From assembly GCA_028711365.1 (NCBI GenBank), contig JAQTSI010000004.1, positions 1-41,714 of the forward strand: a DNA stretch of 41,714 nucleotides, given 5' to 3'. This stretch comes from Methylococcaceae bacterium (lineage in GTDB: Bacteria > Pseudomonadota > Gammaproteobacteria > Methylococcales > Methylococcaceae). The position numbers and the translations under genes were made by a program. Positions 34,494-41,676 of the stretch are shown here, one piece after another. The notes beneath the pieces are model-generated. The model saw only the letters and a program-made list of their open reading frames with translations. It searched no databases and was not told the DNA's origin. The stretch's first letter is position 1; the number at the start of each line of letters is the position of its first letter.

Positions 34494-37085
34494 CTATCCA
34501 TCCAAACGCCGGACAAACTTGGTTGAAACCAGCAGCGGTGGCCGGTCTGCCTTGGTTGATTCGACTTCAACGATGTCGCGGTCCGCGATCAGGGTTTGAA
34601 GCAGATCAAACCGCTTTTCTTGCGAAAGGTTTTTGAAGGCCCAGCAGTCAGACGCGAGCCTTCCACGGCCAATGCCTTTTTTCCCCTTTCCTTCAATGAA
34701 GGCAAGAATCTTTTGCATCACACTCTGCTTGCCGTCATCGCTTTCAGCTTTGGCAACGGCATCCAGTATTTGCGCGCGTGATCGTGCAAGGTACTGGCTC
34801 GCCCAGCGAATATGCCCGGCATCCACAGTGGGCGATGACGGGCGCTCGCAAATGGCCAACAAGCTTGCCAGTTTGCGCAGATGGCTGGCGTGCGCTGCGC
34901 AAAGATTTCGCTCCAGGCGGCTGCGCGTTGGGCGCTCGTCGTCCCATTCCGCTCTGGGATAATGCTCATCAAAGTCTATGCCAGTGGAAAGCGCTACGAT
35001 CCGGCAAGTGGGCTCGTGATCGCTGGCATCGGGATCAAGCAAGATGTCGTCACCAATGTCCACTGTGGGCGGTCGAATCGCAGCGAACAGGTCAGCAAGC
35101 CCCCCTGGAAGCCCTAAGCGCCTGTCGGGCGTTGAAAGAGGATCGCCCTTAGTGTCATCTGGGGTAAAGTAGAAAATCGTCTGCTGGACAGTGCCTTGCG
35201 CGGCCTCAGCACCACGAAACAATGGCCCGGTTTGGTTCTTCGCAACCACGGCAAGCTGATTCAGGCAAGGCTCAAAAATGACCGGCTTCCCTGGAAGCTT
35301 GCGGCCCTCAAGCTGGGAAAGGTTAAGTTGCTGCTTTCCGTCCAGCTTGATTTTTGGGCTGTCGAAATGCTCGGCGGTCAGTGCCAAAACCTTGCGAATG
35401 AGTCCCGACGGTTGCCGGCGGCAAAACTCAAGCCGCCCAGCATGGTCGGTTTCTACTCTCAAAACTACGGGGTTTTCAACCAGTTCGGTATAGAACTGCA
35501 TCGGACTGTCGCACGACTGGCCAATAAAGAGCCTGTCCAGTCCAGTTTCATCCAGCGCCTTCTGAATTGCGTTTTTCAGCGGTGAAACGTCATTGACATA
35601 ATCCGCTATTAGCGCCGCGAACAGGTTCAGATTATCGCCCGAAACGGTTTTGTATCTTCGACTTGCCACGGTCGCCAGGGTGACGATCGCCGCAAGCTGG
35701 CAGGCTTCCATGGACCGCACGCCAGAAACGGCTGAAATCCAATGTGTCAAATCGCGCACAGCCTGGACGGGGCAAATCCCTACCGATGGTTCAACCGGCT
35801 CAAAGGTTTCATATCGAGGCTTAGGTTGTGCTTGTCGCATTTCCTCTTCATGCTCAAAAACAATCATTTGCGCGCGCTGAAGCTGGCTGTACTCCGCGTC
35901 CAGGCGGGCATCTTCCTTCAAGCGGTAAACTTGATCCGTTACCGACTTGGCTACGTCGTTTGGAATGCTATCCTGCTGCGTTTCCCCCGTGGCCGGAACT
36001 TCCTGTTTTGGTGGCCTCGGTTTGCCATCCCCCCATGGTCTAACATCCCCCCTGGACGGTTCAGGATCGGCTTTCGGCGCTGCCTCTTCCACGTCCCCAT
36101 CGCTTAAATCGACCGACTCAAAAACTGGCTTTGGCGTCCATCCATAGGCCAGCGCTTCCTTGAAGATCGATTCAAGGTTTCGTCCTCCCCCATTGAACGA
36201 TTGCCATTTAGTGACGCAGGCTTTCGCGCTGTACTTTGCGCTTCGCTGTGACCAGGTGTCCCAAAGCTCGAAACCGGCTCCTTCGTCGATGGTGGACAGC
36301 GCCATGCCGGTGTTGATCCATGAGTGATAGTCATCGGCGTCAATATGCTCAAGCGCCGACCGAAGCTCTTCCAGACGGTATGGATCGACGTAAACCGTGC
36401 CCGTGCTTTCTGTGAGGTCGATGGCATGACCGGCTTCTGGTGCGGTCCAAACCAGCTTTAGCAACCATTCCGGGCAGTCCGAGATAGCCTGTCCTTCCAG
36501 GGGATCGGATGAACCTTCCCATTCATAAGGACCGTTCTTGTTACGCGAAGGCCAGACGCAAATGTGATTTTTGGTCTTGATTTCGAGCCCTTTGTAGTGC
36601 TCGACATAGCCCTTGAACTGGCCTTTCGGTGCGCGAAACAGATAGTGAAACCCGCCACTTCCGGTAATCTGAACGGCGGTATCAGGAAGACTTCCATGCC
36701 TCACCTGCAAGTCGGCCAGGTCATCATCGTTAAGGTAGTTCCGTGGATCAACGTCCAGGACGATCAGGATTTTCGACTCTTCGCCGGGGATCGGCTGACC
36801 GCAAACTAACCCGATGCCGGCAACCGGTCGCTTCTTCCACCATTCCTTGATTTGAACTGGATCGGTTGATCCCTCAAGGTAGGATCGAGCGTATAAAGGA
36901 TGCTTGCCTTCGGAGCGGCACCCTGGATCATTACAGGAGCATTTGCCGGTCGGACCAAGCCAATTAAGCGGAATGATTTTCAATCCAAGGGCGGCGTATT
37001 GCAGCGCGGCATCGCGCATAACCCCATGGGCGGGTAAGCCGTTTGGCTGGAATTGTTGAGGACTTGCGTGTTCTTGTTTTGGCAT
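34494..37085 (-). CDS. PrimPol-type replication protein (bifunctional primase/polymerase with C-terminal DUF3987-like region)
   Basis: Element replication protein of about 863 residues. I start at the ATG at 37085; a TTG five codons upstream is open. The N-terminal prim-pol domain (about 25-225) has a cysteine cluster K-C-S-C-N-D-P-G-C, the catalytic acids D111-V-D113 in V-L-D-V-D-P-R-N, and H147 in G-S-G-G-F-H-Y-L-F. A PriCT-2-like domain follows (about 250-325, R-S-A-L-E-H-I-D-A-D-D-Y-H-S-W-I). After an acidic, Pro-rich linker comes a region of about 370 residues reminiscent of DUF3987. I could not find a clean helicase Walker A in it. This suggests priming at the nearby iteron array with host helicase help. 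Confidence 0.85.
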   Translation of the reverse strand: MPKQEHASPQQFQPNGLPAHGVMRDAALQYAALGLKIIPLNWLGPTGKCSCNDPGCRSEGKHPLYARSYLEGSTDPVQIKEWWKKRPVAGIGLVCGQPIPGEESKILIVLDVDPRNYLNDDDLADLQVRHGSLPDTAVQITGSGGFHYLFRAPKGQFKGYVEHYKGLEIKTKNHICVWPSRNKNGPYEWEGSSDPLEGQAISDCPEWLLKLVWTAPEAGHAIDLTESTGTVYVDPYRLEELRSALEHIDADDYHSWINTGMALSTIDEGAGFELWDTWSQRSAKYSAKACVTKWQSFNGGGRNLESIFKEALAYGWTPKPVFESVDLSDGDVEEAAPKADPEPSRGDVRPWGDGKPRPPKQEVPATGETQQDSIPNDVAKSVTDQVYRLKEDARLDAEYSQLQRAQMIVFEHEEEMRQAQPKPRYETFEPVEPSVGICPVQAVRDLTHWISAVSGVRSMEACQLAAIVTLATVASRRYKTVSGDNLNLFAALIADYVNDVSPLKNAIQKALDETGLDRLFIGQSCDSPMQFYTELVENPVVLRVETDHAGRLEFCRRQPSGLIRKVLALTAEHFDSPKIKLDGKQQLNLSQLEGRKLPGKPVIFEPCLNQLAVVAKNQTGPLFRGAEAAQGTVQQTIFYFTPDDTKGDPLSTPDRRLGLPGGLADLFAAIRPPTVDIGDDILLDPDASDHEPTCRIVALSTGIDFDEHYPRAEWDDERPTRSRLERNLCAAHASHLRKLASLLAICERPSSPTVDAGHIRWASQYLARSRAQILDAVAKAESDDGKQSVMQKILAFIEGKGKKGIGRGRLASDCWAFKNLSQEKRFDLLQTLIADRDIVEVESTKADRPPLLVSTKFVRRLDG

Positions 37086-37100
37086 GTTTTGGATTTCCAA

Positions 37101-37393
37101 AAATGCCGCACGGTTGGACGTAAAAACAGCGAAAAGACTTGCGCATGGCCATCACAATTAGTAATATGCGCAACGTGTTCTTACAAAATCCGCGTGCGGC
37201 GGGTTGTTGTTCTTGGCCAAGCGACTTGGTGGGTCATGGCCGAATCTAATGGGGGGTTGCCTTTCGGGGCAATCCCCTTTTGCTTTGGGTCCGACAGAGT
37301 ATCTTGCCATGGCCCCACACAGCAACCCACAAGCCCGCTCGCGACGGGCTTTTCAGGCAGAAAGTTGTTGGCGCTGTAAGACAAAAAATATTT
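37101..37393 (-). promoter_or_regulatory. Long structured leader between the HTH gene and the primase gene
   Basis: About 300 bases without a convincing gene. Two hairpins are prominent: GGGGTTGCC...GGCAATCCCC (about 37253-37278) and GCCCG...CGGGC (about 37335-37351), each followed by TTTT on the + strand. A minus-strand frame (37181-37384, 67 codons) is open but has no recognisable features. In P4-like satellites the leader of the replication operon encodes a small immunity RNA that works through termination, so an RNA-based switch is possible here. Confidence 0.35.
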
Positions 37394-37630
37394 TCAGACG
37401 GTGGGAAGCAGGACGTATCGCGCCACGCCTCGATGACGTTTTCCGCGCCTGGTTTCGGCTCTAATGCGCTCTGTTGCGATGCTGTGGCCATCCAGGCGAA
37501 GCTCCTTGACGCGGGCTGCCGGCATCATGATGTCAAGCTGTTTTCGCGCTTCCACGGTTGTTACAGGCCCTTGGCGCAAGCGGTCAAGCAAGCGCTCTCG
37601 CTGACTGGATGAACTGTTCTCATTGCTCAT
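37394..37630 (-). CDS. Small winged-HTH-like protein (78 residues)
   Basis: I start at the ATG at 37630, which overlaps the stop of the AlpA-like gene (ATGA). The core R-E-R-L-L-D-R-L-R-Q-G-P-V-T-T-V-E-A-R-K-Q-L-D-I-M-M-P-A-A-R-V-K-E-L-R-L-type pattern fits the HTH_39 family common in phages and islands. The C-terminus is basic (R-A-E-T-R-R-G-K-R-H-R-G-V-A-R-Y) and could bind nucleic acid. It is co-transcribed with the AlpA-like gene. Confidence 0.72.
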   Translation of the reverse strand: MSNENSSSSQRERLLDRLRQGPVTTVEARKQLDIMMPAARVKELRLDGHSIATERIRAETRRGKRHRGVARYVLLPTV

Positions 37631-37860
37631 GCCGCCTCCATTTGCCCGGTGTGTGACATGATGCGGCCATCGATGAAAGCCAAAAGGTCGCCCGCGCGGT
37701 AACGCACAAGACGCCCGATTTTGACGAAACGCAGCGCAGGATAACGTCCGGTGGAGCGCCAAACTTCCAAGGTGGCCTTTTGAACGCCCAAGCATTGGGC
37801 GGCGGTTTCAGTGTCAAGCATGTGGCCGGCGGGAAGTGCTCGAAGATCGATAGTTTTCAT
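37627..37860 (-). CDS. AlpA-like/MerR-type HTH regulator, possible excisionase
   Basis: A 77-residue DNA-binding protein with the pattern L-D-T-E-T-A-A-Q-C-L-G-V-Q-K-A-T-L-E-V-W-R-S-T-G-R-Y-type helix-turn-helix, then R-F-V-K-I-G-R-L-V-R-Y-R-A-G-D-L-L-A-F-I, typical of AlpA/excisionase proteins (HTH_17). GAGG lies upstream of the ATG. Such proteins act as excisionases or activators of integrase genes in P4-like elements. GTTAAG motifs lie upstream of this gene and again between the integrase and the right attachment site, which would suit a common binding site. Confidence 0.8.
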   Translation of the reverse strand: MKTIDLRALPAGHMLDTETAAQCLGVQKATLEVWRSTGRYPALRFVKIGRLVRYRAGDLLAFIDGRIMSHTGQMEAA

Positions 37861-37878
37861 GGTGCCTCATCAAGTCGC

Positions 37879-37916
37879 GTTAAGTGAGGCAACACTATGA
37901 CATGCTCGGTTAAGCT
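37879..37916. promoter_or_regulatory. GTTAAG sites upstream of the AlpA-like gene
   Basis: GTTAAG occurs at 37879-37884 and GTTAAGCT at 37909-37916. GTTAAGCT recurs at 40113-40120 and 40156-40163, beside the integrase. They may be operators or excisionase sites. Confidence 0.4.
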
Positions 37917-37950
37917 CGATTTTCCGATTTTTCCTATTTCGCATGGTCAC

Positions 37951-37984
37951 AAAAAAACCCTGGACGCGGCAAAGCGCCCAGGGT
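37951..37984 (-). terminator. Terminator after the 74-residue gene
   Basis: On the minus strand ACCCTGGGCGC and GCGTCCAGGGT pair (one internal mismatch) around a 6-base loop and are followed by seven T. It starts 13 bases past the stop of the gene at 37998. Confidence 0.8.
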
Positions 37985-37997
37985 TCATGGTCGGTGC

Positions 37998-38222
37998 TTA
38001 TTCGGTGGGCGCTAGCAAGGCTTCGCACGCGTCAAGCCGTTCGGTCGCATCGCTCAAGGTCAAAAGCAACCCGTCCATCGCGCACGGGCTCAATGTCTCA
38101 GGCTGGCCAAACCCCAGCGTTTCGATGGCGTACCGTAGTAACGTTTTGACTCGATACAGTTCGTCTCGAGCCTCGACGATTGACTTGTTAGCGCTAACGT
38201 TGCTATTTTCATTTTCAGACAT
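37998..38222 (-). CDS. Hypothetical small helical protein (74 residues)
   Basis: Not recognised. Its start is preceded by a strong AAGGAG, and a TATATA-like -10 lies just upstream, so it seems to be expressed from its own promoter and ended by its own terminator. The protein is acidic and mostly helical (E-A-R-D-E-L-Y-R-V-K-T-L-L-R-Y-A-I-E-T-L, then L-S-D-A-T-E-R-L-D-A-C-E-A-L-L). The size and layout recall DUF3077-like proteins, but I cannot confirm that. Confidence 0.6.
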   Translation of the reverse strand: MSENENSNVSANKSIVEARDELYRVKTLLRYAIETLGFGQPETLSPCAMDGLLLTLSDATERLDACEALLAPTE

Positions 38223-38255
38223 GAATCGACTCCTTATATAGTCGGTTTGTGTTTA

Positions 38256-38289
38256 GGGCTGGCATGTGGTTGTCAGCACATGCTGGCCC
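38256..38289. promoter_or_regulatory. 13-bp inverted repeat upstream of the 74-residue gene
   Basis: GGGCTGGCATGTG (38256-38268) pairs with CACATGCTGGCCC (38277-38289), with two G-T wobble positions and an 8-base loop. No T-run follows on either strand, so an operator is more likely than a terminator. It lies just upstream of the putative -10 of the 74-residue gene. Confidence 0.5.
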
Positions 38290-38323
38290 GCTTAGTTTCC
38301 AGGATAACCCCCTGGTCGGTATC

Positions 38324-38339
38324 AAGCGCGATCGCGCTT
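38324..38339. repeat. Perfect 16-bp palindrome after the DUF2283 gene
   Basis: AAGCGCGATCGCGCTT is its own complement and ends 4 bases before the DUF2283 stop codon. It could be a weak transcription stop or a binding site. Confidence 0.4.
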
Positions 38340-38343
38340 CAAT

Positions 38344-38541
38344 TCAGGCTGCTTGCTTGTCCTCAGTCATGGCAGGATAGATACCCTCCTTTTTCGCGTC
38401 CAGGATGGTCATTTCAACTAAATCCCCATCCGCCGCATAAGCCATATTGATATACCAGTTATGTGAAACCTCGCGGACTATGGGCTTGTCGTTGAACCGC
38501 ATATATAAAATATCATCGTCGGGGTAATAGATCGTTTTCAT
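38344..38541 (-). CDS. DUF2283 family protein (putative antitoxin-like partner)
   Basis: A 65-residue protein with the DUF2283 pattern Y-Y-P-D-D-D-I-L-Y-M-R-F and a later D-G-D-L-V-E-M-T-I-L-D-A-K-K-E-G. Its ATG overlaps the upstream DUF4258 stop by one base (TAATG), the coupling typical of two-gene toxin-antitoxin modules. DUF4258-DUF2283 pairs are widespread in mobile DNA and are regarded as toxin-antitoxin-like. Activity has not been shown for most. Confidence 0.8.
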   Translation of the reverse strand: MKTIYYPDDDILYMRFNDKPIVREVSHNWYINMAYAADGDLVEMTILDAKKEGIYPAMTEDKQAA

Positions 38542-38798
38542 TAAATTTCCTCAAGTTGAAAATGGTGCATCACGGTCTTGATGATAAGGTAATCCTCCAG
38601 GACTGCCGCCGCACATATCAGGTTATCGCCGCGCCCTGGATAAGCTTTGAATATCCAAATGCGGGTATCATCTTTCTGTTTTGTCGTGCCGGTTTCGACC
38701 AGATCGAATAATAAATCCTCGGAAATACCCCGTTCAGCCATGCGCTCCTTGGCATGACGGGTTATGTGGATAGGCCGGTCAAATCGAAGACTATCCAT
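38541..38798 (-). CDS. DUF4258 family protein (putative RelE-like toxin)
   Basis: An 85-residue protein with the DUF4258 features I-T-R-H-A-K-E-R-M-A-E-R-G-I-S near the N-terminus and a later I-K-T-V-M strand, a small fold related to RelE/HigB-type RNases. Its start lies inside the end of the integrase gene (8-base overlap), so it is transcribed with the integrase. Together with the DUF2283 gene it may be an addiction module that keeps the integrated element in place. Function is inferred from family and context. Confidence 0.8.
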   Translation of the reverse strand: MDSLRFDRPIHITRHAKERMAERGISEDLLFDLVETGTTKQKDDTRIWIFKAYPGRGDNLICAAAVLEDYLIIKTVMHHFQLEEI

Positions 38799-40026
38799 GT
38801 TGGCGCTTTTGTTCCAGGCTGATAACCTCGGCAGTTTCCTTAATACCTGCCGACTTCAAAACGTAGTCGGTGATTTTCTGCATAGGATCGCGCAAGCGTT
38901 CCACGTTTGCCACGATGTAACCAGCGGTCACGTCCGCGCCATTGGCATGGTTCAACAGCCTCTTGAGGGCATAGGCGGGAATGTCCAGGCTTTCGGCTAC
39001 GGTGGCAAAGGTGCGGCGCAGATCGTGAATACAAAAGGAAACCCCGCTCGCCTTCTCGATTGCGGCTTGAGCGCATCGGAAATTGGAAACCCTGCGCCCC
39101 AGGTGGTCGGCAAAAACGAACTCGGACACGGTGACGGCCTTGCGCCGGGTGAACAGTTCGAGCAGGAAATCGGACAAGGGCAGGGTGTGGTCCCGGTGGT
39201 TCTTCGGGTCCACGATGGTGAAGGTCTTTCCGTCCATGTCCACATTCCCCCAGGTTAGCTTTAGGGCTTCCTGCCTCCTCAAGCCGGTCAGCAGCACGGT
39301 CATGAAGTAATCGCGCATCTCCGCGCCTGGTAGGGCCAGCACGGCGTTAACCCATGCGCCCAATTCATGCGGCTTGATGACGGTCTGCCGGCGGTCCACG
39401 CGATACCATGCCTTGGTTTGACTGAGTTTCCTTACCGGGTTCACGTCCACTAGGGGCTTTCCTTCGTCATCCTGGTACTCCGCTTGGGCGTAGTTGAACA
39501 GCGCCCGCAAGTAGCGCATGGCCAGGTTGGCGCGGGCTTCTGAATGGTCCTTGCCGTGCTTTGCGTGACGCTCCTGCACCATCGTTGGGGTAATTTTGTC
39601 CAGTGGCTTACTAAGCCAGTCGGCGAACGTTTCCTTTAGCGCTCGCTCCATGTCCGCGACGGTTGTTTTCTTCAAGTCCTTGCGGGCGGTCTGGTAGTCG
39701 ATGAACACTTCGGCCAGGGTTTTGGCCTTGATCTTAGTCAGCTTTTTCTCAGCCACAACGCTTTGCCCGCCCGCCAGTTTTGATATGGCTTCCAGGGCGC
39801 GGCGCTTGACTTGCTCGGGTGACAGTCCGGGATAGCGTCCCAGGGTTACACGCTCAGGCTTCTTGCCAGCCGGTCGCATGACGATGGAAAAGGTCTTGAC
39901 GCCGGTCGAACTGACGCGAAGCTCAAGCCCGGCGATGCCATCAAAGTGATAGATTGCCCGCTTTCCGGCGGGTGGAAGGGGAACGGCATCGATGGCCGCT
40001 TTGGTGAGTTTGATCGTGGTCGCCAT
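38791..40026 (-). CDS. int: Tyrosine-recombinase integrase with N-terminal DUF4102 arm-binding domain
   Basis: Integrase of 411 residues of the P4/DUF4102 class. Residues about 1-90 form the arm-type DNA-binding domain (L-R-V-S-S-T-G-V-K-T-F, then L-G-R-Y-P-G-L-S), followed by a core-binding domain and the catalytic domain. Catalytic residues visible are R250 (T-G-L-R), probable K275, H334-D-L-R337, H360 (L-N-H-A) and the nucleophile Y370 (A-G-Y-I-V). GGAG lies upstream of the start. The gene is 168 bases from attR and next to matching arm-type repeats, so it is the likely enzyme for this element. Confidence 0.95.
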   Translation of the reverse strand: MATTIKLTKAAIDAVPLPPAGKRAIYHFDGIAGLELRVSSTGVKTFSIVMRPAGKKPERVTLGRYPGLSPEQVKRRALEAISKLAGGQSVVAEKKLTKIKAKTLAEVFIDYQTARKDLKKTTVADMERALKETFADWLSKPLDKITPTMVQERHAKHGKDHSEARANLAMRYLRALFNYAQAEYQDDEGKPLVDVNPVRKLSQTKAWYRVDRRQTVIKPHELGAWVNAVLALPGAEMRDYFMTVLLTGLRRQEALKLTWGNVDMDGKTFTIVDPKNHRDHTLPLSDFLLELFTRRKAVTVSEFVFADHLGRRVSNFRCAQAAIEKASGVSFCIHDLRRTFATVAESLDIPAYALKRLLNHANGADVTAGYIVANVERLRDPMQKITDYVLKSAGIKETAEVISLEQKRQHG

Positions 40027-40038
40027 GGTCTACGCTCC

Positions 40039-40112
40039 GGGGTTACAGTCTGATCCGGGGTTACACCGGGGTAACACGGTGGGTTAAAAACTGGCTAATT
40101 TCGTGTAACCCC
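40039..40112. promoter_or_regulatory. Right integrase arm-type sites
   Basis: GGGGTTACA at 40039-40047 and 40057-40065, GGGGTAACA at 40068-40076, and the inverse TGTAACCCC at 40104-40112 lie between the integrase start and attR. They match the sites at the left end and probably also overlap the integrase promoter, allowing self-repression. Confidence 0.72.
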
Positions 40113-40193
40113 GTTAAGCTTAGGATAGGCGCAAATGACTGTTTTGTAAAGCTTCGTTAAGCTCAGTTAATCCCTGTATAGCTGGCAAAAATA

Positions 40194-40259
40194 GGACTCA
40201 TAATCCCTTGGTCCTCCGTTCAAATCGGAGAGGGCCCACCAAGAAAATCAAAGGCTTAC
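40194..40259 (+). repeat. attR: 66-bp direct repeat of the 3' part of tRNA-Ile2
   Basis: Exact copy of 29269-29334. It lacks the 5' half of the tRNA (acceptor and D arms), so it is not a working tRNA gene. Confidence 0.93.
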
Positions 40260-40284
40260 GCGGTTATCCGGGTAAGCCTTTTTT
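40250..40284 (+). terminator. tRNA terminator at the right junction
   Basis: AAAGGCTTAC (40250-40259) pairs with GTAAGCCTTT (40272-40281) over a 12-base loop and is followed by T. The loop differs completely from the left copy, while both stem arms match it. Confidence 0.75.
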
Positions 40285-40405
40285 CATATCTGTGTAATTC
40301 TGGTGTAATCGTGGCAAGGGTGGCACCAACATTCCAAGGCTTAACGGCGATCCCTGCCCGACCCTCTCCTTTTTTCAATTCCTGGCCTTTGCGACAGTTC
40401 CTGGT
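40285..40405. other. Gene-free DNA between attR and the second integrase
   Basis: GTGTAAT is repeated at 40292-40298 and 40303-40309, which may be arm-type sites for the second integrase. I see no gene here. Confidence 0.35.
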
Positions 40406-41587
40406 TTACTTCCTTGCGATGGTTATCGGCAAAACCGTGGTGGCTTTCGGTTTCGCGGAGTGGTAACGATCTTCTAGCTTATCCATTGCGGCGCCGATAT
40501 GTTCACCGTTCTGATGGGCGTACCTTACGACCATTTGCAAGGTCTTGTGTCCGCTGATCCGCTGGACGGTGGGCAAATCGACCCCGGCTTGTACAAGGTG
40601 CGTGATGGCCGTATGCCGCAAGGTGTGGCGGACAATCTCCTTCGGGTCCATGCCGGCGGCAGTGACAACCCGGCGGAATTGCTTTTCGATGTTCATCACG
40701 TGCCCACTGGCGGACGTTTTCGAGGGAAACAGCCACACTTGCCCCGATTCAGCCGTTTCGACATACTCCCGCAAAAAATCAGCCAGTCCGGCGGTGATAG
40801 GCTGTTCCCTGGCTCCGGCTTTGGCTTGTGGAATGAAAATCACGCGGCGGGCAAGGTCGATGTTTTCAAGCCGGATGCTGAGTATTTCCATTCTACGCAT
40901 GGACGTTTCCAGGCCGATGACGATGAACGGGTAAACGTCGGGGCTTTGATCGAAACGGGCGGCTTCCAATAATCGCGCGGCTTGGTCGATGGTGAGGTAG
41001 GTTATTCGTCCGGCTTGTTCCCTGGCCCGTTTGATGTGGGCGGACTTGTGGTCGATCCATTTCCAATCAACGGCTTTGGTTAGTAGGTGCGAAAGCGTGG
41101 CAAGTTCCCGGTTCAATGTACCCGGCGTGATACCGGCTTCAAGGCGGGCTTTCTTGTAGCGTTCCACGTCGAAGCCTGCGATCTTTGCCAGCGGCTTGCT
41201 TCCGAAGAATGGCCCCAAATGATCCCGGATATGCTGGGCTTTCTTCGCAAGATTCTTCCCCCCTTCCTCTTTCGACTTCTCAAGATATTTCGCGGCGGCT
41301 TGCTGAAAGCCCAAGGCAACCTTCCGACCTTTGGGTAGATTCAAGCGGCCTTCGCGGGCTTCCGTGCGTAGTTTCTCAATGACGTTTTCAGCCTGTTCAC
41401 GGGTTACGCCTGCGGATTCCATACCGATGACGCGGTGCACGCGCTGCCCGTCCACCATGATATTGATCTTCCATCGTGCATCGCCGTTCGCCGTGCGTTC
41501 AAAGCTGATGCCGTGTTCGATGATCGTTTCCCCTGGCTTGGCCTTGCGGCAGGCATCGCGGGTGAGTAGGGCAAATTTAAGAGCCAT
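40406..41587 (-). CDS. Second tyrosine-recombinase integrase
   Basis: Integrase of 393 residues, of a different subfamily from the first one: its N-terminus is not a DUF4102 domain. The catalytic residues are all visible: R231 (E-T-S-M-R), H321-T-L-R324, H347 (S-G-H-K-T) and the nucleophile Y356 (V-R-Y-A-H). It sits 146 bases beyond attR, pointing at it, as expected for the integrase of a second element inserted at the same tRNA. The body of that element would lie beyond the right edge, starting with an IS1595-type insertion. Confidence 0.93.
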   Translation of the reverse strand: MALKFALLTRDACRKAKPGETIIEHGISFERTANGDARWKINIMVDGQRVHRVIGMESAGVTREQAENVIEKLRTEAREGRLNLPKGRKVALGFQQAAAKYLEKSKEEGGKNLAKKAQHIRDHLGPFFGSKPLAKIAGFDVERYKKARLEAGITPGTLNRELATLSHLLTKAVDWKWIDHKSAHIKRAREQAGRITYLTIDQAARLLEAARFDQSPDVYPFIVIGLETSMRRMEILSIRLENIDLARRVIFIPQAKAGAREQPITAGLADFLREYVETAESGQVWLFPSKTSASGHVMNIEKQFRRVVTAAGMDPKEIVRHTLRHTAITHLVQAGVDLPTVQRISGHKTLQMVVRYAHQNGEHIGAAMDKLEDRYHSAKPKATTVLPITIARK

Positions 41588-41676
41588 CCTGATTAGAAAG
41601 CTTCTTCAGCCAATCCAGATTCTTTCCTGCAGAAGGCGCATACTGGTGGCCTACCCACCTTCTGGAGGCTGCTGTC

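Noticed and set aside
37181-37384. 67-codon minus-strand frame in the primase leader, considered as an Ash-like phage protein
   Set aside because: I could not match it to that family with any confidence, and it spans both hairpins of the leader.
40194-40259. A second tRNA-Ile2 gene
   Set aside because: The acceptor 5' strand and D arm are missing. It is the 3' fragment left by integration.
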